This document shows positions 8,869 to 18,139 of a stretch of DNA of 64,000 nt, piece after piece (position 1 is the first letter of the stretch; every line of letters begins with the position of its first letter). The stretch covers positions 1,240,001 through 1,304,000 of the forward strand of contig NZ_CP025113.1 in NCBI RefSeq assembly GCF_002831585.1. The letters run 5' to 3'. The notes under the pieces were generated by a model. The model was not told the DNA's origin and made no database searches. It saw nothing but the letters and a program-made list of their open reading frames with translations. The translations under genes were made by a program, and so were the position numbers. This stretch comes from Bradyrhizobium sp. SK17. GTDB taxonomy: Bacteria > Pseudomonadota > Alphaproteobacteria > Rhizobiales > Xanthobacteraceae.

Positions 8869-8900
8869 ACGAATTCGCGCCCGATCATGAACGGGCGAAA

Positions 8901-9515
8901 TCACGAATGGGCGAAGATGTCCTCGGCTTCCCAGCCATCGAGGTCCAGCCTGGCCCGTGTCGGCAGGAAATCGAAGCAGGCCTGCGCCAGCTCGGTGCGT
9001 CCCTCGCGCGCCAGCATGACGTTCAGCTTGTCGCGCAGCGCGTGCAGGTGCAGCACGTCGGAGGCGGCATAGGCGAGCTGGGCCTCGCTGAGGCTTTGCG
9101 CGCCCCAGTCACTCGACTGCTGCTGCTTCGACAATTCGACGTTCAGCACCTCGCGCACCAGATCCTTCAGGCCGTGGCGGTCGGTATAGGTGCGCGACAG
9201 CCGCGACGCGATCTTGGTGCAATAGACCGGCGCCGGCATCACGCCGAAAGTGTTGTAGAGCACCGCGACGTCGAAGCGCGCGAAATGGAAGATCTTGGTG
9301 ATCGCAGGATTGGCGAGCAGCGCCTTCAGGTTCGGCGCATCGGTGTGACCCTTCGGAATCTGGATCACGTCGGCGGTGCCGTCGCCGTTCGACATCTGCA
9401 CCACGCAGAGCCGGTCGCGATGCGGATGCAGCCCCATGGTCTCGGTGTCGATCGCAACGGAATCGGTGTAGCGCGAGAGATCGGGCAGGTCGCCGCGATG
9501 CAGGCGGATGGTCAT
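8901..9515 (-). CDS. nrnC: NrnC-type nanoRNase (DEDDy 3'-5' exoribonuclease, RNase D-like)
   Basis: 204 residues, with only the DEDD exonuclease domain and no HRDC domains, so it is shorter than RNase D. Catalytic residues are D23 and E25 (AIDTETMGL), D82 (FHFARFDV) and Y149/D153 (YAASD), the DEDDy type. Start, length and ending (DGWEAEDIFAHS) resemble the alphaproteobacterial NrnC described in Bartonella and Brucella, which degrades the last dinucleotides of RNA where Orn is absent. I chose the ATG at 9515 (MTIRLHRGDLPD) over an earlier in-frame start at 9551 because it matches that family. It lies upstream of the lpt genes. Confidence 0.85.
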   Translation of the reverse strand: MTIRLHRGDLPDLSRYTDSVAIDTETMGLHPHRDRLCVVQMSNGDGTADVIQIPKGHTDAPNLKALLANPAITKIFHFARFDVAVLYNTFGVMPAPVYCTKIASRLSRTYTDRHGLKDLVREVLNVELSKQQQSSDWGAQSLSEAQLAYAASDVLHLHALRDKLNVMLAREGRTELAQACFDFLPTRARLDLDGWEAEDIFAHS

Positions 9516-9643
9516 GCTGTCAAAAACCTCGTCGAATCGCTCTTGGAACAAGCTATCGTTCTATTCGCCGGCAGGCGAGCGGGCATCAAAAGGGGAGGAC
9601 GCCCGTCCCTCATTCCGCCGGCACGGCCGGCTCGGGGTGTAGC

Positions 9644-9668
9644 GCCATTGTGCAACGGAGACAATGGC
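9644..9668 (-). terminator. Hairpin downstream of the autotransporter gene
   Basis: Perfect 8-bp arms GCCATTGT (9644-9651) and ACAATGGC (9661-9668) with a 9-base loop, 28 bases past the autotransporter stop. No U-run follows on the minus strand, so its strength as a terminator is uncertain. Confidence 0.4.
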
Positions 9669-9696
9669 TTGGCTCGCCGGTCGCGACCCGGCGTCG

Positions 9697-12459
9697 CTAT
9701 TGCCAGCTGACCCGGAGGCCAAACCGCCCGGTGATGTCCTCGCGATGGGTGCTGTCCACCGAGGTGGTGTAGCCCGCGCTCGCATAGGCGCTGACCGCGC
9801 GATTGATCTGCGCGGAGACGCCGGCGCCGATCTCGACGGCGGTGCCGCGGCTCTGCACGCCGATCAGGTCGGTGGTGGCGAAGGCGATGCTGCGATCGTT
9901 CGCGGCGGTGTGCCAGAGATTGGCCTCGAGATAGGGACGCAATTCGGCAGTGCCGACGGTGAAGGTCGACGGAATGCGCACGCCGAGCCGGCCGGTCAGC
10001 GTATCGGCGCTGCCGGGCGCCACGCTGGAGAAGATGTCGTTGAAGCTGTCGAACGCCTGGCGTTGCCAGATCAGTTGCGCCTGCGGCTCGATCGCGAAGA
10101 AGCGATTCAGCGGAATCGGCACGCCGGCTTCGAGCGACGCCGCGACGCCGGTGCCGGACACCCGCGCACCGACCTGGCGATCCGATTGCGGGCTTGCACC
10201 ATAAAAGCTGCCCATCAGCACCGCGTCGACGTACCAGCCCGACGGACCGATATGGGTCCAGTAGCCGCCGATGTTCTGGCTGTCGATCGAGAGCGTGCCG
10301 GTGCGGATGTCGTTCATGCCGAGCGCGAAGCCATTGACGGTGCCGTTGGCCCAGCCATAGGCATAGAAGAAGCCGGCACGATCATGATGCTCCGGCGCGG
10401 ACTGAAAGCGCAGGATGTCGACGCCGACCTGCACGCCGGCCATGGTGCCGTCGAACGAAGGGCTGACCGTGCCGGCCCAGCTTTGCGAGCTGTGCGAGCC
10501 ATATGCGCGCGCCCATGCGGCCGGCTGGTCACCGCTGCTGGTGAGCAGGGCCTGATCGCCCTGGCGCTGATGGAAGGTGCCGAGCGTCGCGAGCCCGAGT
10601 TTCTGCGCCACCTGCGGCAGCGCCGAATAGACCGCGGCTTCAGGCCGATAGAGCTGGATCGGCTCCGAGCCATCCGGCGGCGGTGTTGGCGTCACGGGAT
10701 CGGGAGGGAGCGGCGGCGGCGTCACGCCGGGAGGCGGCGGGACCGGCGGAACGGGCGGCACCGGCGGGTTGGTACCCGGCAGCAATTCCGAGCGCAGATA
10801 CCAGTTGTCGGCGCTGCCGGCCGATACGCCGCCTCGGAACAACATGTATTCGTGCGCGCCCGCAACCACCGCATTGGAGAGACCGAACGCGGCGGCGGAC
10901 GTGGTGCCGCCGTTGATCGCCTGCACCACCAGGATGCCGTCGGCGGTGGTCTGCGCGCCGGCGCCGCCGGCATTGATCACGGTCATCGCCGTCGTGCCCG
11001 AGGCATTGCCGCCGGAGATCACGAGCCGATCCGATGGCGAACCATCGCTGCCGAGCACGCTGTGCAGATAAAGGCCGCCGCCGTTGCCGACATAGTTGCC
11101 GACGATGGTCAGGCTGTTCGCCGCCACGGCACCGCCATTGGTGAGGTTGATGACGCCGGCATTGGTAACGGTGATCGGCGGTCCGCCCGGAAACGGCGTA
11201 ATCGACGGATTCGCGCCGTTGCCCGCCTGAAGGCTGGTGCCGGCCGCAATCGACACATTGCCGGTCAGCGAGGTCTGTAGCGTCAGCGTGCCGCTGTTGA
11301 TGAAGGTGTTGGCGAAGGTGCCGGTGCCTGCCCAAGTCCAGTCGCTGCCTTCCATCGTCAGCGTCTGGAAGCGCGTGAACGCATTGTCGGCTGTGCCGCT
11401 GCCCTGCAGACGGACCTGATTGTTGCCGCTGCCGCCATCGGCGAGGCCGACGATCTGCGAGCCGGTCTGCAAGACGAGCGTCATATTGCCGTTGCCGCCC
11501 GCGATCGCGCTGCCGCTGTTGCCGGCGATCAGGCCGGCATTGACGATGGTGGTGACGCCGTTGAGCGTGCGGATCGCAGGGCCCGCTTGGCTGATGATCT
11601 GGCCACCGGCGAGGTTCTGGATCGTCGCGGTAAACGAAGATCCCACGGTGTTGGAGAATACGCCGTCGGAGTTGACGCCGCGCGCCTCGATGGTCCCGCT
11701 GTTGGTCAGGACGGCGCCATTGCCCTGCATGAAGACGGTGTTGTTCGCGATCCCGCTCGCAGGGCCGCCGGTGGTGAGCAGCGTGCCCGTGTTTGTGATG
11801 TTGGCGAGTTGGCCGACCGAATAGATCGCACGCGCGCCCGCGCCCGCCGTCGTGATGGTGCCGCTGTTGTTAAACGTGCTGTTGTCGCCGGTCTGCACGT
11901 AGAGCCCGTGCGACTGCGGTCCCTGGGTAGTTATCGTTCCGGTGTTGATCAGCGTGTTGCCGCTGCTCGGCGAGAGACCGGTGATGGCGAGGCCGCGCGA
12001 GGCGCCGTTCTGCGTCGTGATGGTGCCGTTGTTCACCAGCGTATTGCCGTTGCCGCTGTCGGCGATGGCATTGCTGCCGGCGCCGCTGGTCGTGATCACG
12101 CCCGACGCGCCGTTGGTGAAGACATTGCCGTCACCGCTGCCGAAGATTCCAGTGCCGCCGCCGCTGATGGTCAGCGTGCCGTTGTTGGTGGCGGTGCTGC
12201 CGGTGACGAGGCCGACGGCGGTTGCACCCGCGCCGGGCGTGATACCCGCGCCCTGCAACACGCTCACCGTGACGTTCGAGCTGCCGGCCGCGGCCTGCAC
12301 GCCTGCGGGGGAGGGGTTTGGTGCCGCGGTCGAGCAGGTCACCGTCTGACCGCTCACCGGCGCGAGATTGTCGCAAGCGGCAAGCGCCTGCGAGGCCGAC
12401 AGGAGATAACCGCCACCCAGAGTGCACGACAGGATCGCCGCGAGCCGCGATGAAACCAT
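9697..12459 (-). CDS. Autotransporter (type Va secretion) with repetitive passenger
   Basis: About 920 residues. A signal peptide (SSRLAAILSCTLGGGYLLSASQALA) is followed by a passenger of roughly 560 residues. The passenger is full of degenerate NSGTITTxG / NNGTI repeats, as in beta-helix adhesins. A Pro-rich linker (PPVPPVPPPPG and similar) leads to a C-terminal translocator of about 270 residues beginning near YSALPQVAQKLGLATLGTFHQR. It is presumably displayed on or released from the outer membrane; the target is unknown. The last residues are RVSWQ, ending in Gln rather than the usual aromatic. I prefer the ATG at 12459 (GGAG 8 bases upstream) to a GTG at 12471. Confidence 0.88.
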   Translation of the reverse strand: MVSSRLAAILSCTLGGGYLLSASQALAACDNLAPVSGQTVTCSTAAPNPSPAGVQAAAGSSNVTVSVLQGAGITPGAGATAVGLVTGSTATNNGTLTISGGGTGIFGSGDGNVFTNGASGVITTSGAGSNAIADSGNGNTLVNNGTITTQNGASRGLAITGLSPSSGNTLINTGTITTQGPQSHGLYVQTGDNSTFNNSGTITTAGAGARAIYSVGQLANITNTGTLLTTGGPASGIANNTVFMQGNGAVLTNSGTIEARGVNSDGVFSNTVGSSFTATIQNLAGGQIISQAGPAIRTLNGVTTIVNAGLIAGNSGSAIAGGNGNMTLVLQTGSQIVGLADGGSGNNQVRLQGSGTADNAFTRFQTLTMEGSDWTWAGTGTFANTFINSGTLTLQTSLTGNVSIAAGTSLQAGNGANPSITPFPGGPPITVTNAGVINLTNGGAVAANSLTIVGNYVGNGGGLYLHSVLGSDGSPSDRLVISGGNASGTTAMTVINAGGAGAQTTADGILVVQAINGGTTSAAAFGLSNAVVAGAHEYMLFRGGVSAGSADNWYLRSELLPGTNPPVPPVPPVPPPPGVTPPPLPPDPVTPTPPPDGSEPIQLYRPEAAVYSALPQVAQKLGLATLGTFHQRQGDQALLTSSGDQPAAWARAYGSHSSQSWAGTVSPSFDGTMAGVQVGVDILRFQSAPEHHDRAGFFYAYGWANGTVNGFALGMNDIRTGTLSIDSQNIGGYWTHIGPSGWYVDAVLMGSFYGASPQSDRQVGARVSGTGVAASLEAGVPIPLNRFFAIEPQAQLIWQRQAFDSFNDIFSSVAPGSADTLTGRLGVRIPSTFTVGTAELRPYLEANLWHTAANDRSIAFATTDLIGVQSRGTAVEIGAGVSAQINRAVSAYASAGYTTSVDSTHREDITGRFGLRVSWQ

Positions 12460-12828
12460 GCCCTTCTCCACCTTCGGCGCGAAGCTCCGGCTCGCGCTCC
12501 TGCTTCCCCTGCCCCGCTCTCAGCGTCGGCTGATTCGCTCCATTCAGGCTGGAAACGATTTGCGGCGACCTGTTGCGCGACCGCCACAGACGGAACCTTT
12601 GGATGTGCGCTCCTTGTTCACACCCCTTGCGTGCATACGCTTCCGCGTCGGTGATGTACAGAGCAGGCGCGTCGCAGGCGCAGGCCTGCATCGCCGCCGT
12701 CCGATGGCGAGCGCTCCGCGCTTTCGCGAAACCGATTTCGACGGAACTTGTGATCCGCCACCCCGTGAAATCGGCCTGCGCCGTCCCTATCTGTTGCCAG
12801 CCCGTATCCGCCCAATGAAAAGAGCCTC
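12460..12828. other. Divergent intergenic region, autotransporter and MFS genes
   Basis: About 370 bases between two divergent genes, so it must hold both promoters. I find no protein-coding stretch with plausible codon use, no RNA gene and no clear palindromic operator. Short inverted motifs occur (for example near 12684-12700) but none is convincing. Confidence 0.4.
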
Positions 12829-14094
12829 ATGTCGGAACAGACCATCGCCGCGCCGATCGACGATCAGCAGGTGCGCGGCTTCACGCGCTATCAATCGTTC
12901 CTGATCGCGCTGCTCGCCTTCACGCAGTTCAATTTGATCCTCGACTTCATCATCATGTCGCCGCTCGGCGCCATCCTGATGCCGTCGCTCAACATCACGG
13001 CCGGGCAGTTCGGCGTCGCGGTCTCGGCCTATGCGTTCGCCGCCGGCATTTCCGGCATCCTCGCCGCCGGCTTCGCCGATCGCTTCGACCGCAAGCGGCT
13101 GCTGCTGTTCTTCTATGTCGGCTTCATGTCCGGCACCGTGCTATGCGCGCTGGCGCAGAATTTCCACGTGCTGTTGCTTGGCCGCATCGTCACCGGCCTG
13201 TTCGGCGGCGTGATCGGCTCCGTCGTGCTCGCCATCGTCACCGACCTGTTTCCGCTGCAACAGCGCGGCCGCGCGATGGGCGTGCTGCAAACCGCGTTCG
13301 CCGCAAGCCAGGTGCTCGGCGTCCCGGCCGGACTTTTCCTGGCCAATCACTGGAACTGGCACATCTGCTTCGTGGCCATCGTCGGCCTGTCGATCGTGGC
13401 GATCGCCGCCATTGTGCTGTTCATGGAGCCGGTCGACGGACACCTCAAGCTGCAACACGACGGCAACCCGTTCCGCCACCTGATCGCAACCGTGGGCCAG
13501 CCGCGCTACACGCTGGCCTTCCTGGTGACGACGCTGCTGGCGACCGGCGGCTTCATGCTGATGCCGTTCGGCAGCGCCTTCACCGTGCACAATCTCGGCA
13601 TCGACATTACGCACCTGCCGACGATCTATCTGGTCTCCGGCCTGTTCAGCATCATCATGGGGCCATTGGTCGGCCGCGCCGCCGACAGGTTCGGCAAATA
13701 TCCGACCTTCGTGTTCGGCTGCGTGGTGACCGTGATCATGGTGCTGACCTACACCAATCTCGGCCACGTCTCGCTGCTGACCGCGATCGTGGTCAACGTG
13801 CTGATGTTCGTCGGCATCTTCTCGCGCATGATCCCGTCGCAGGCGCTGATGTCGGCGATCCCCGACGCCAGCCAGCGCGGATCGTTCAGCGCTGTCTCCG
13901 CCTCGGTGCAGCAACTCTCGGGCGGACTGGGCTCGGTGGTCGCTGCCGCGATCGTCGCCGAGAACCCGGACGGCTCGCTGCTGCATTTCGACCGGATCGG
14001 CTACGTCGTCGTGGCGAGTTCGTTGTTCTCGATGATCGCGATGTACTTTGTGCAGAAGCCGATCGCGCGGCGCGCCGGGCGGCGGATCGTGTGA
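12829..14094 (+). CDS. MFS transporter, DHA1-like
   Basis: 421 residues and about 12 membrane segments. The cytoplasmic loop between TM2 and TM3 carries GFADRFDRKR, the major facilitator signature GxxxDRxGRR in degenerate form. A second copy, GRAADRFGKYP, follows TM8, as usual for a duplicated 6+6 fold. It resembles AraJ/DHA1 efflux carriers in size and layout. The substrate is unknown. It stands alone on the plus strand, divergent from the autotransporter. Confidence 0.85.
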   Translation: MSEQTIAAPIDDQQVRGFTRYQSFLIALLAFTQFNLILDFIIMSPLGAILMPSLNITAGQFGVAVSAYAFAAGISGILAAGFADRFDRKRLLLFFYVGFMSGTVLCALAQNFHVLLLGRIVTGLFGGVIGSVVLAIVTDLFPLQQRGRAMGVLQTAFAASQVLGVPAGLFLANHWNWHICFVAIVGLSIVAIAAIVLFMEPVDGHLKLQHDGNPFRHLIATVGQPRYTLAFLVTTLLATGGFMLMPFGSAFTVHNLGIDITHLPTIYLVSGLFSIIMGPLVGRAADRFGKYPTFVFGCVVTVIMVLTYTNLGHVSLLTAIVVNVLMFVGIFSRMIPSQALMSAIPDASQRGSFSAVSASVQQLSGGLGSVVAAAIVAENPDGSLLHFDRIGYVVVASSLFSMIAMYFVQKPIARRAGRRIV

Positions 14095-14280
14095 GGGCTT
14101 GTGTTAAGGTTTGCCGAGCTGCTGCCGGTCGCTTTGCCGGCGCAGATCGGTTGGTGCAGTGGCGTGACCACCTCGCCCGCGTAGACTTGGCGATGCCGGA
14201 TCGGTCGCGTTAGGTCATGACGCCGCAGCCGTTGCCGAGAGTCCCAACGCCTCACGGTCTCATATCAACCGGCTCGGGCT

Positions 14281-15306
14281 TCATTGAACGTCGTCCAGCT
14301 TGACATTCTTGTTGTCGAGGTCGGGAAGTTTCTCGGTTGGGCGAGGCGGCGTGACTTTGACGCCGTCGTCATCGATGTCAATGACCGTCCGATCTTCGCC
14401 CATCAGCATCGGGCCGGTGTAACCGGCCTGGCGGATTTGCTTCACGATGATTTCGTCACCCGCCTTACCCGACAGATCCTTCTTCACGATGTGCGAAAGG
14501 ACGGCGAGGCGCGGTTTCGATTCAGAGAATGCACGGGCTGCCTGTTCAGGTGAGGCGAGCTTCGACGCCACCGCAGCTCGGTGCTTTTCCGCCTCTGGGC
14601 GCGCCATCCATTCATCGCTGAATCCGACAACGTTGTGGACCAGCAAGTCCGCACCTCTCGCCGCGGTCACGACGTTGGGACTGTAGACCGTGTCACCCGA
14701 CAGAACGACGACGCGATGGCCGTACTCGATCTTGTAACCGACGGCCGGATCGCCATCCCCATGCGACACCTTGAAGGCGCTGACTTTCAGTCCGTCCTGG
14801 TCATAGACCTGTCCGTCGGTGATCTCCGTGGTTTTCACGTCCATGTATTCGATCTTGTTGAAGCCATTGACGCCTCCCCGCTTCTCAACATCGCTGAACA
14901 TTGCACGCATTCCCTTGATCATTTTGAGCGTGCCTGGCGGTCCCCAGACTTCCGGCGGCTTGTCACGCGCGAGTAGAAACCATGGCGTGATCCACAACGT
15001 CGGCAATCCTTCGATGTGATCGTTGTGGAGATGCGTCAGGAAAATCTTGGTGACCTCACGCGGATTGACGCGAGACTCGTAGAGCCTTTGCACGACACCT
15101 CTTCCCGCATCGAAGAGCAGTCGCTGCCCGCCGGCTTCGATGAGCGTCGAATATCCGTATCGTGTCGGATTGATCTCGGGGCCGCCGGTACCCACGAGCG
15201 TCACTCGCACGTGATGATCGACCGGCTGGGCTGCAACAGACGATGCAAGTCCGATCGCGGCCAATGCGGCCGCCAGGGCGGTGACGGCAAAGCGGGAAAC
15301 CGACAT
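14281..15306 (-). CDS. Exported metallo-beta-lactamase-fold hydrolase
   Basis: 341 residues with a Sec-type signal peptide (about 1-27, ending ASSVAAQ). The metal motif HLHNDH sits at 92-97 (H92, H94, D96, H97). Further ligands are plausible in VSHGDG, SGDTVYS and LSHIVKKD. It resembles periplasmic ribonuclease Z/arylsulfatase-like MBL proteins, but the substrate is unknown. Codon use looks less GC-biased than the neighbours, which could mean transfer. A second exported MBL gene (29704-30648) has its metal motif at the same residue numbers. A possible promoter lies directly upstream. Confidence 0.82.
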   Translation of the reverse strand: MSVSRFAVTALAAALAAIGLASSVAAQPVDHHVRVTLVGTGGPEINPTRYGYSTLIEAGGQRLLFDAGRGVVQRLYESRVNPREVTKIFLTHLHNDHIEGLPTLWITPWFLLARDKPPEVWGPPGTLKMIKGMRAMFSDVEKRGGVNGFNKIEYMDVKTTEITDGQVYDQDGLKVSAFKVSHGDGDPAVGYKIEYGHRVVVLSGDTVYSPNVVTAARGADLLVHNVVGFSDEWMARPEAEKHRAAVASKLASPEQAARAFSESKPRLAVLSHIVKKDLSGKAGDEIIVKQIRQAGYTGPMLMGEDRTVIDIDDDGVKVTPPRPTEKLPDLDNKNVKLDDVQ

Positions 15307-15317
15307 TACATCATCCC

Positions 15318-15347
15318 ATTATACAGTTTATCGAATGATAGTATCAC
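15318..15347 (-). promoter_or_regulatory. Putative promoter of the MBL gene with overlapping palindrome
   Basis: On the minus strand a perfect TATAAT lies at 15318-15323, with GTGATA (4 of 6 to TTGACA) 18 bp upstream. A perfect 11-bp palindrome, TGATAGTATCA (15336-15346), overlaps the -35 position, where a repressor would block polymerase. The leader would be only about 6-10 bases. The promoter call is inference from consensus. Confidence 0.45.
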
Positions 15348-15652
15348 TAGCTGCCAATTCCGCCAGTCCGGATTTTCCGGGACCCCGACCCACCGGCAAA
15401 TGCCCCCGCACGCTCACTCGGCGCGATGCCGCAGCGTCAGCAATCCGCGCGATGAAGGGCACACCCAGCAGACGTCCGGGGCCGGCGGTATTGAGGTCGC
15501 CCTTGCCTGGGCTTGAGGCGTCGCAGTGATGGATTCATGTCGTTGCGGAGCGGCCTGACCGAGGCGTTGACCGCCTTGCCGCATACCTCCGTCGGGCCCG
15601 ATCACGCCTCAACGGTGCCGCACGGACAGCAGCGTCGCCCAGCGGTGGCGCA

Positions 15653-15670
15653 ACGCCCCGATAGGGGCGT
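15653..15670 (-). terminator. Stem-loop downstream of tRNA-Leu
   Basis: Perfect 7-bp stem ACGCCCC/GGGGCGT with a GATA loop, 36 bases past the tRNA 3' end. It is GC-rich but has no U-run on the minus strand. Likely terminator or processing element. Confidence 0.4.
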
Positions 15671-15705
15671 GCATCTTATTGAAGGACAAGATGATTCAAG
15701 AGGGG

Positions 15706-15792
<87 letters not shown>

Positions 15793-15936
15793 GTGGGCGC
15801 GTTAGTAAGGTTCGGTTACGCGCTTGTCAAATTCAGGAAACGAAAAATCGAATACCCTGTACATGGTGGGGTCGATGGCGTATCGCCAGTTGGCTAACCC
15901 ACGTCAATAACTCCCGAATCCGACAGGAATCCTCCC

Positions 15937-16905
15937 ATGGCATCGAACCTGGACACCACAGTCACGGTCTTCGGCGGATCGGGGTTTCTGGGGCGGAACG
16001 TGGTCCGGGCGCTCTGCAAGCGCGATTACCGGGTCCGTGTTGCAGTGCGGCGGCCTGAACTGGCCGGCCATCTTCAGCCGCTCGGCCGGGTCGGGCAGAT
16101 TCATGCCGTGCAGGCCAATGTGCGCTACCCGGCCTCGGTCGAGGCGGCGATGCGTGATTCGCAGGTCGCCATCAACCTGGTCGGCATCCTGGCCGAAGGC
16201 GGCGGGCAGAGTTTCGATGCCGTGCAGGTGAAGGGCGCCGAGACGGTCGCCAAGGCGGCGGCTGCGAGCGGCGGACGGATGGTCCATGTCTCGGCGATCG
16301 GGGCCGATGCGGATTCGCTGTCGGGTTATTTCCGCGCCAAGGCGGCAGGCGAGACCGCGGTGCAGGCGGCGCTGCCGTCGGCCACCATCATGCGGCCGTC
16401 GCTGCTGTTCGGACCCGAGGATCAGTTCACCAACCGCTTCGCGGCGCTGGCGCGCATCTCGCCGGTGCTGCCGCTGGTCGGCGGTGGCGTCAACACGGTG
16501 CAGCCGGCCTATGTCGCCGACGTCGCGGACGCCGTGGCTGATGCGGTCGACGGCAAGGCCAAGGCCGGCGCGACCTACGAGCTCGGCGGCCCTGAGGTGC
16601 TGACCATGCGCGAGGTGATGCAGATCATCCTCGAGATCACCCAGCGCGACCGCATGCTGATGCCGCTGCCGTTCGGCCTCGCCAAGCTCAAATCCTACTT
16701 CCTGCAATTCGCGCCGGGGCCGTTCACGTTGACGCCCGACCAGGTCGCGATGCTGCGCGTGGACAATGTGGTGTCCGACGCCGCCAAGGCCGCCGGCCTG
16801 ACCTTCGCCGGCCTCGGCATCACGCCGGACTCGATGGAAGCGGTCGCTCCGCAATATCTCTGGCGGTTCCGCGCGACGGGCCAGTTCCAGAAGAAGAGCG
16901 CCTAA
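15937..16905 (+). CDS. NDUFA9-like NAD(P)-binding protein (atypical SDR, complex I-associated family)
   Basis: 322 residues. The N-terminal Rossmann motif is TVFGGSGFLGRNVV (about 8-21). The extended/atypical SDR pattern is kept (AINLVGIL; HVSAIGAD; the YFRAK region). Proteins of this family in alphaproteobacteria are homologous to the NDUFA9 subunit of respiratory complex I and to NAD-dependent epimerases; an assembly role is established only for mitochondria. It is a single gene, convergent with uppP across a palindromic repeat. Confidence 0.82.
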   Translation: MASNLDTTVTVFGGSGFLGRNVVRALCKRDYRVRVAVRRPELAGHLQPLGRVGQIHAVQANVRYPASVEAAMRDSQVAINLVGILAEGGGQSFDAVQVKGAETVAKAAAASGGRMVHVSAIGADADSLSGYFRAKAAGETAVQAALPSATIMRPSLLFGPEDQFTNRFAALARISPVLPLVGGGVNTVQPAYVADVADAVADAVDGKAKAGATYELGGPEVLTMREVMQIILEITQRDRMLMPLPFGLAKLKSYFLQFAPGPFTLTPDQVAMLRVDNVVSDAAKAAGLTFAGLGITPDSMEAVAPQYLWRFRATGQFQKKSA

Positions 16906-16921
16906 GCCGCTCTCTCCACCT

Positions 16922-17042
16922 GTCGTCCCGGCCTTGAGCCGGGACCCATAACCACAAATGCCCGAGATGCAGGACGCCAGGGCCACAGCCCTGCGCCACC
17001 GAGAAGGCTGTGGTTATGGGTCCCTGCTTTCGCAGGGACGAC
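16922..17042. repeat. Nested inverted-repeat element (family A)
   Basis: Outer arms GTCGTCCC (16922-16929) and GGGACGAC (17035-17042) enclose inner arms GGGACCCATAACCACA (16941-16956) and its exact reverse complement (17009-17024). The whole lies between the convergent NDUFA9-like and uppP genes, where the transcript would fold into a long hairpin from either strand. The layout is that of the small palindromic elements scattered through Bradyrhizobium intergenic regions (prior knowledge). It probably also serves as a bidirectional terminator. Confidence 0.75.
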
Positions 17043-17055
17043 GGATAGATCGTCC

Positions 17056-17862
17056 CTACCTTCCCAGCGCCAGCGCGATCAGGCCGAGCGTGCCGACGAT
17101 CACGCGCCACCAGGCGAAGAAGGTGAAGCCGCGGCGGGTCACGAAGTTGAGGAACGCCCGCACCACGATCATCGCGGTGATGAACGACACCACGAAGCCG
17201 ACCGCGATCACGCTGAGATTGTCGGAGGTGAAGTCGGCGCGGTTCTTGTAGAAGTCATAGACGAACGCACCGACCATGGTCGGGATCGCCAGGAAGAACG
17301 AGAACTCCGCCGCCGAGCGCTTGTCGGCGCCGAGCATCATCGCGGCGACGATGCTGGCACCGGAGCGCGATACGCCGGGGACCATCGCCAGGCACTGCGC
17401 GACGCCGATCCAGAAATACATCAGCAGCGGGAACCGGGTCGCATCGTCCTCGTATACTTTCAGATCGAGCTGATCGACCCACAGCAGGACGGCGCCGCCG
17501 ACGATCAGCGTGAAGCAGACCACCCACGGATTGAACAGGAATTCCTTGATGTATTTGCCGGCGATCAAGCCGATCACGACCGCCGGCAGGAACGCCACCA
17601 GCACACCGATCACGAAACGGCGGTCGTCGGGATTGGAGAACATGCCGAGCGCGACGCGCCACAATCGGTTGAAGTAGAGCACGAGGATCGCGAGGATCGC
17701 ACCGAGCTGGATCAGGATCGCGAAGCTCTTCCAGAAATTGCCTTCGCCGAGATTGAAGAAGCGCTCCGCGAGCAGCAGGTGGCCTGTCGAAGAAACCGGC
17801 AGGAACTCGGTGACGCCCTCGACGATGCCGAGAATCACCGCCCGCAGCATATCCGTCATCAT
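17056..17862 (-). CDS. uppP: Undecaprenyl-diphosphatase UppP (BacA)
   Basis: About 268 residues from the ATG at 17862 (MMTDMLRAVILG); a second ATG at 17859 is equally possible. It is a polytopic inner-membrane protein. The two conserved motifs are EGVTEFLPVSSTGHLLL near the N-terminus and PGVSRSGAS in the second half. It recycles undecaprenyl pyrophosphate to the monophosphate carrier for peptidoglycan and O-antigen, and gives bacitracin tolerance. The open frame extends upstream to 17940, but that extension is not conserved-looking. Confidence 0.95.
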   Translation of the reverse strand: MMTDMLRAVILGIVEGVTEFLPVSSTGHLLLAERFFNLGEGNFWKSFAILIQLGAILAILVLYFNRLWRVALGMFSNPDDRRFVIGVLVAFLPAVVIGLIAGKYIKEFLFNPWVVCFTLIVGGAVLLWVDQLDLKVYEDDATRFPLLMYFWIGVAQCLAMVPGVSRSGASIVAAMMLGADKRSAAEFSFFLAIPTMVGAFVYDFYKNRADFTSDNLSVIAVGFVVSFITAMIVVRAFLNFVTRRGFTFFAWWRVIVGTLGLIALALGR

Positions 17863-18139
17863 GATCTGATCTGCCCTGTGTGGAAAACCGGATTCTTCTC
17901 GCTTATTCGCACATTGGCCGCAATCGCAAAAAATCGTCAAACAATGGGTTACCCGGCCGATTTGCTGGGCTATAGCGTTTTTGTGACCCGCGCCATCCGC
18001 GGGATCAGCTACCGCTTTGCGTGCCGACGCGACATAGAGACGATCGGGGCCAGTCTGGCCAAATCACCGGTCCAAAATCACCGGTCCAGGTCGCACAGGT
18101 TGATGGTTTCTTAAGCGCCGCGAAACTACCAAGGGCTTC

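Larger units (their letters stand above)
15307..15705. other. Intergenic region between the MBL gene and tRNA-Leu
   Basis: About 400 bases. The left end holds the MBL promoter with a palindrome. The right end holds a strong stem-loop (15653-15670) downstream of the tRNA. The middle has short open frames without recognisable similarity; I see no integrase, no IS end and no repeat of the tRNA 3' end. Confidence 0.4.

Noticed and set aside
14095..15705. Integrated island ended by a duplicated tRNA-Leu 3' end
   Set aside because: No second copy of the tRNA 3' sequence and no integrase found around the MBL gene.
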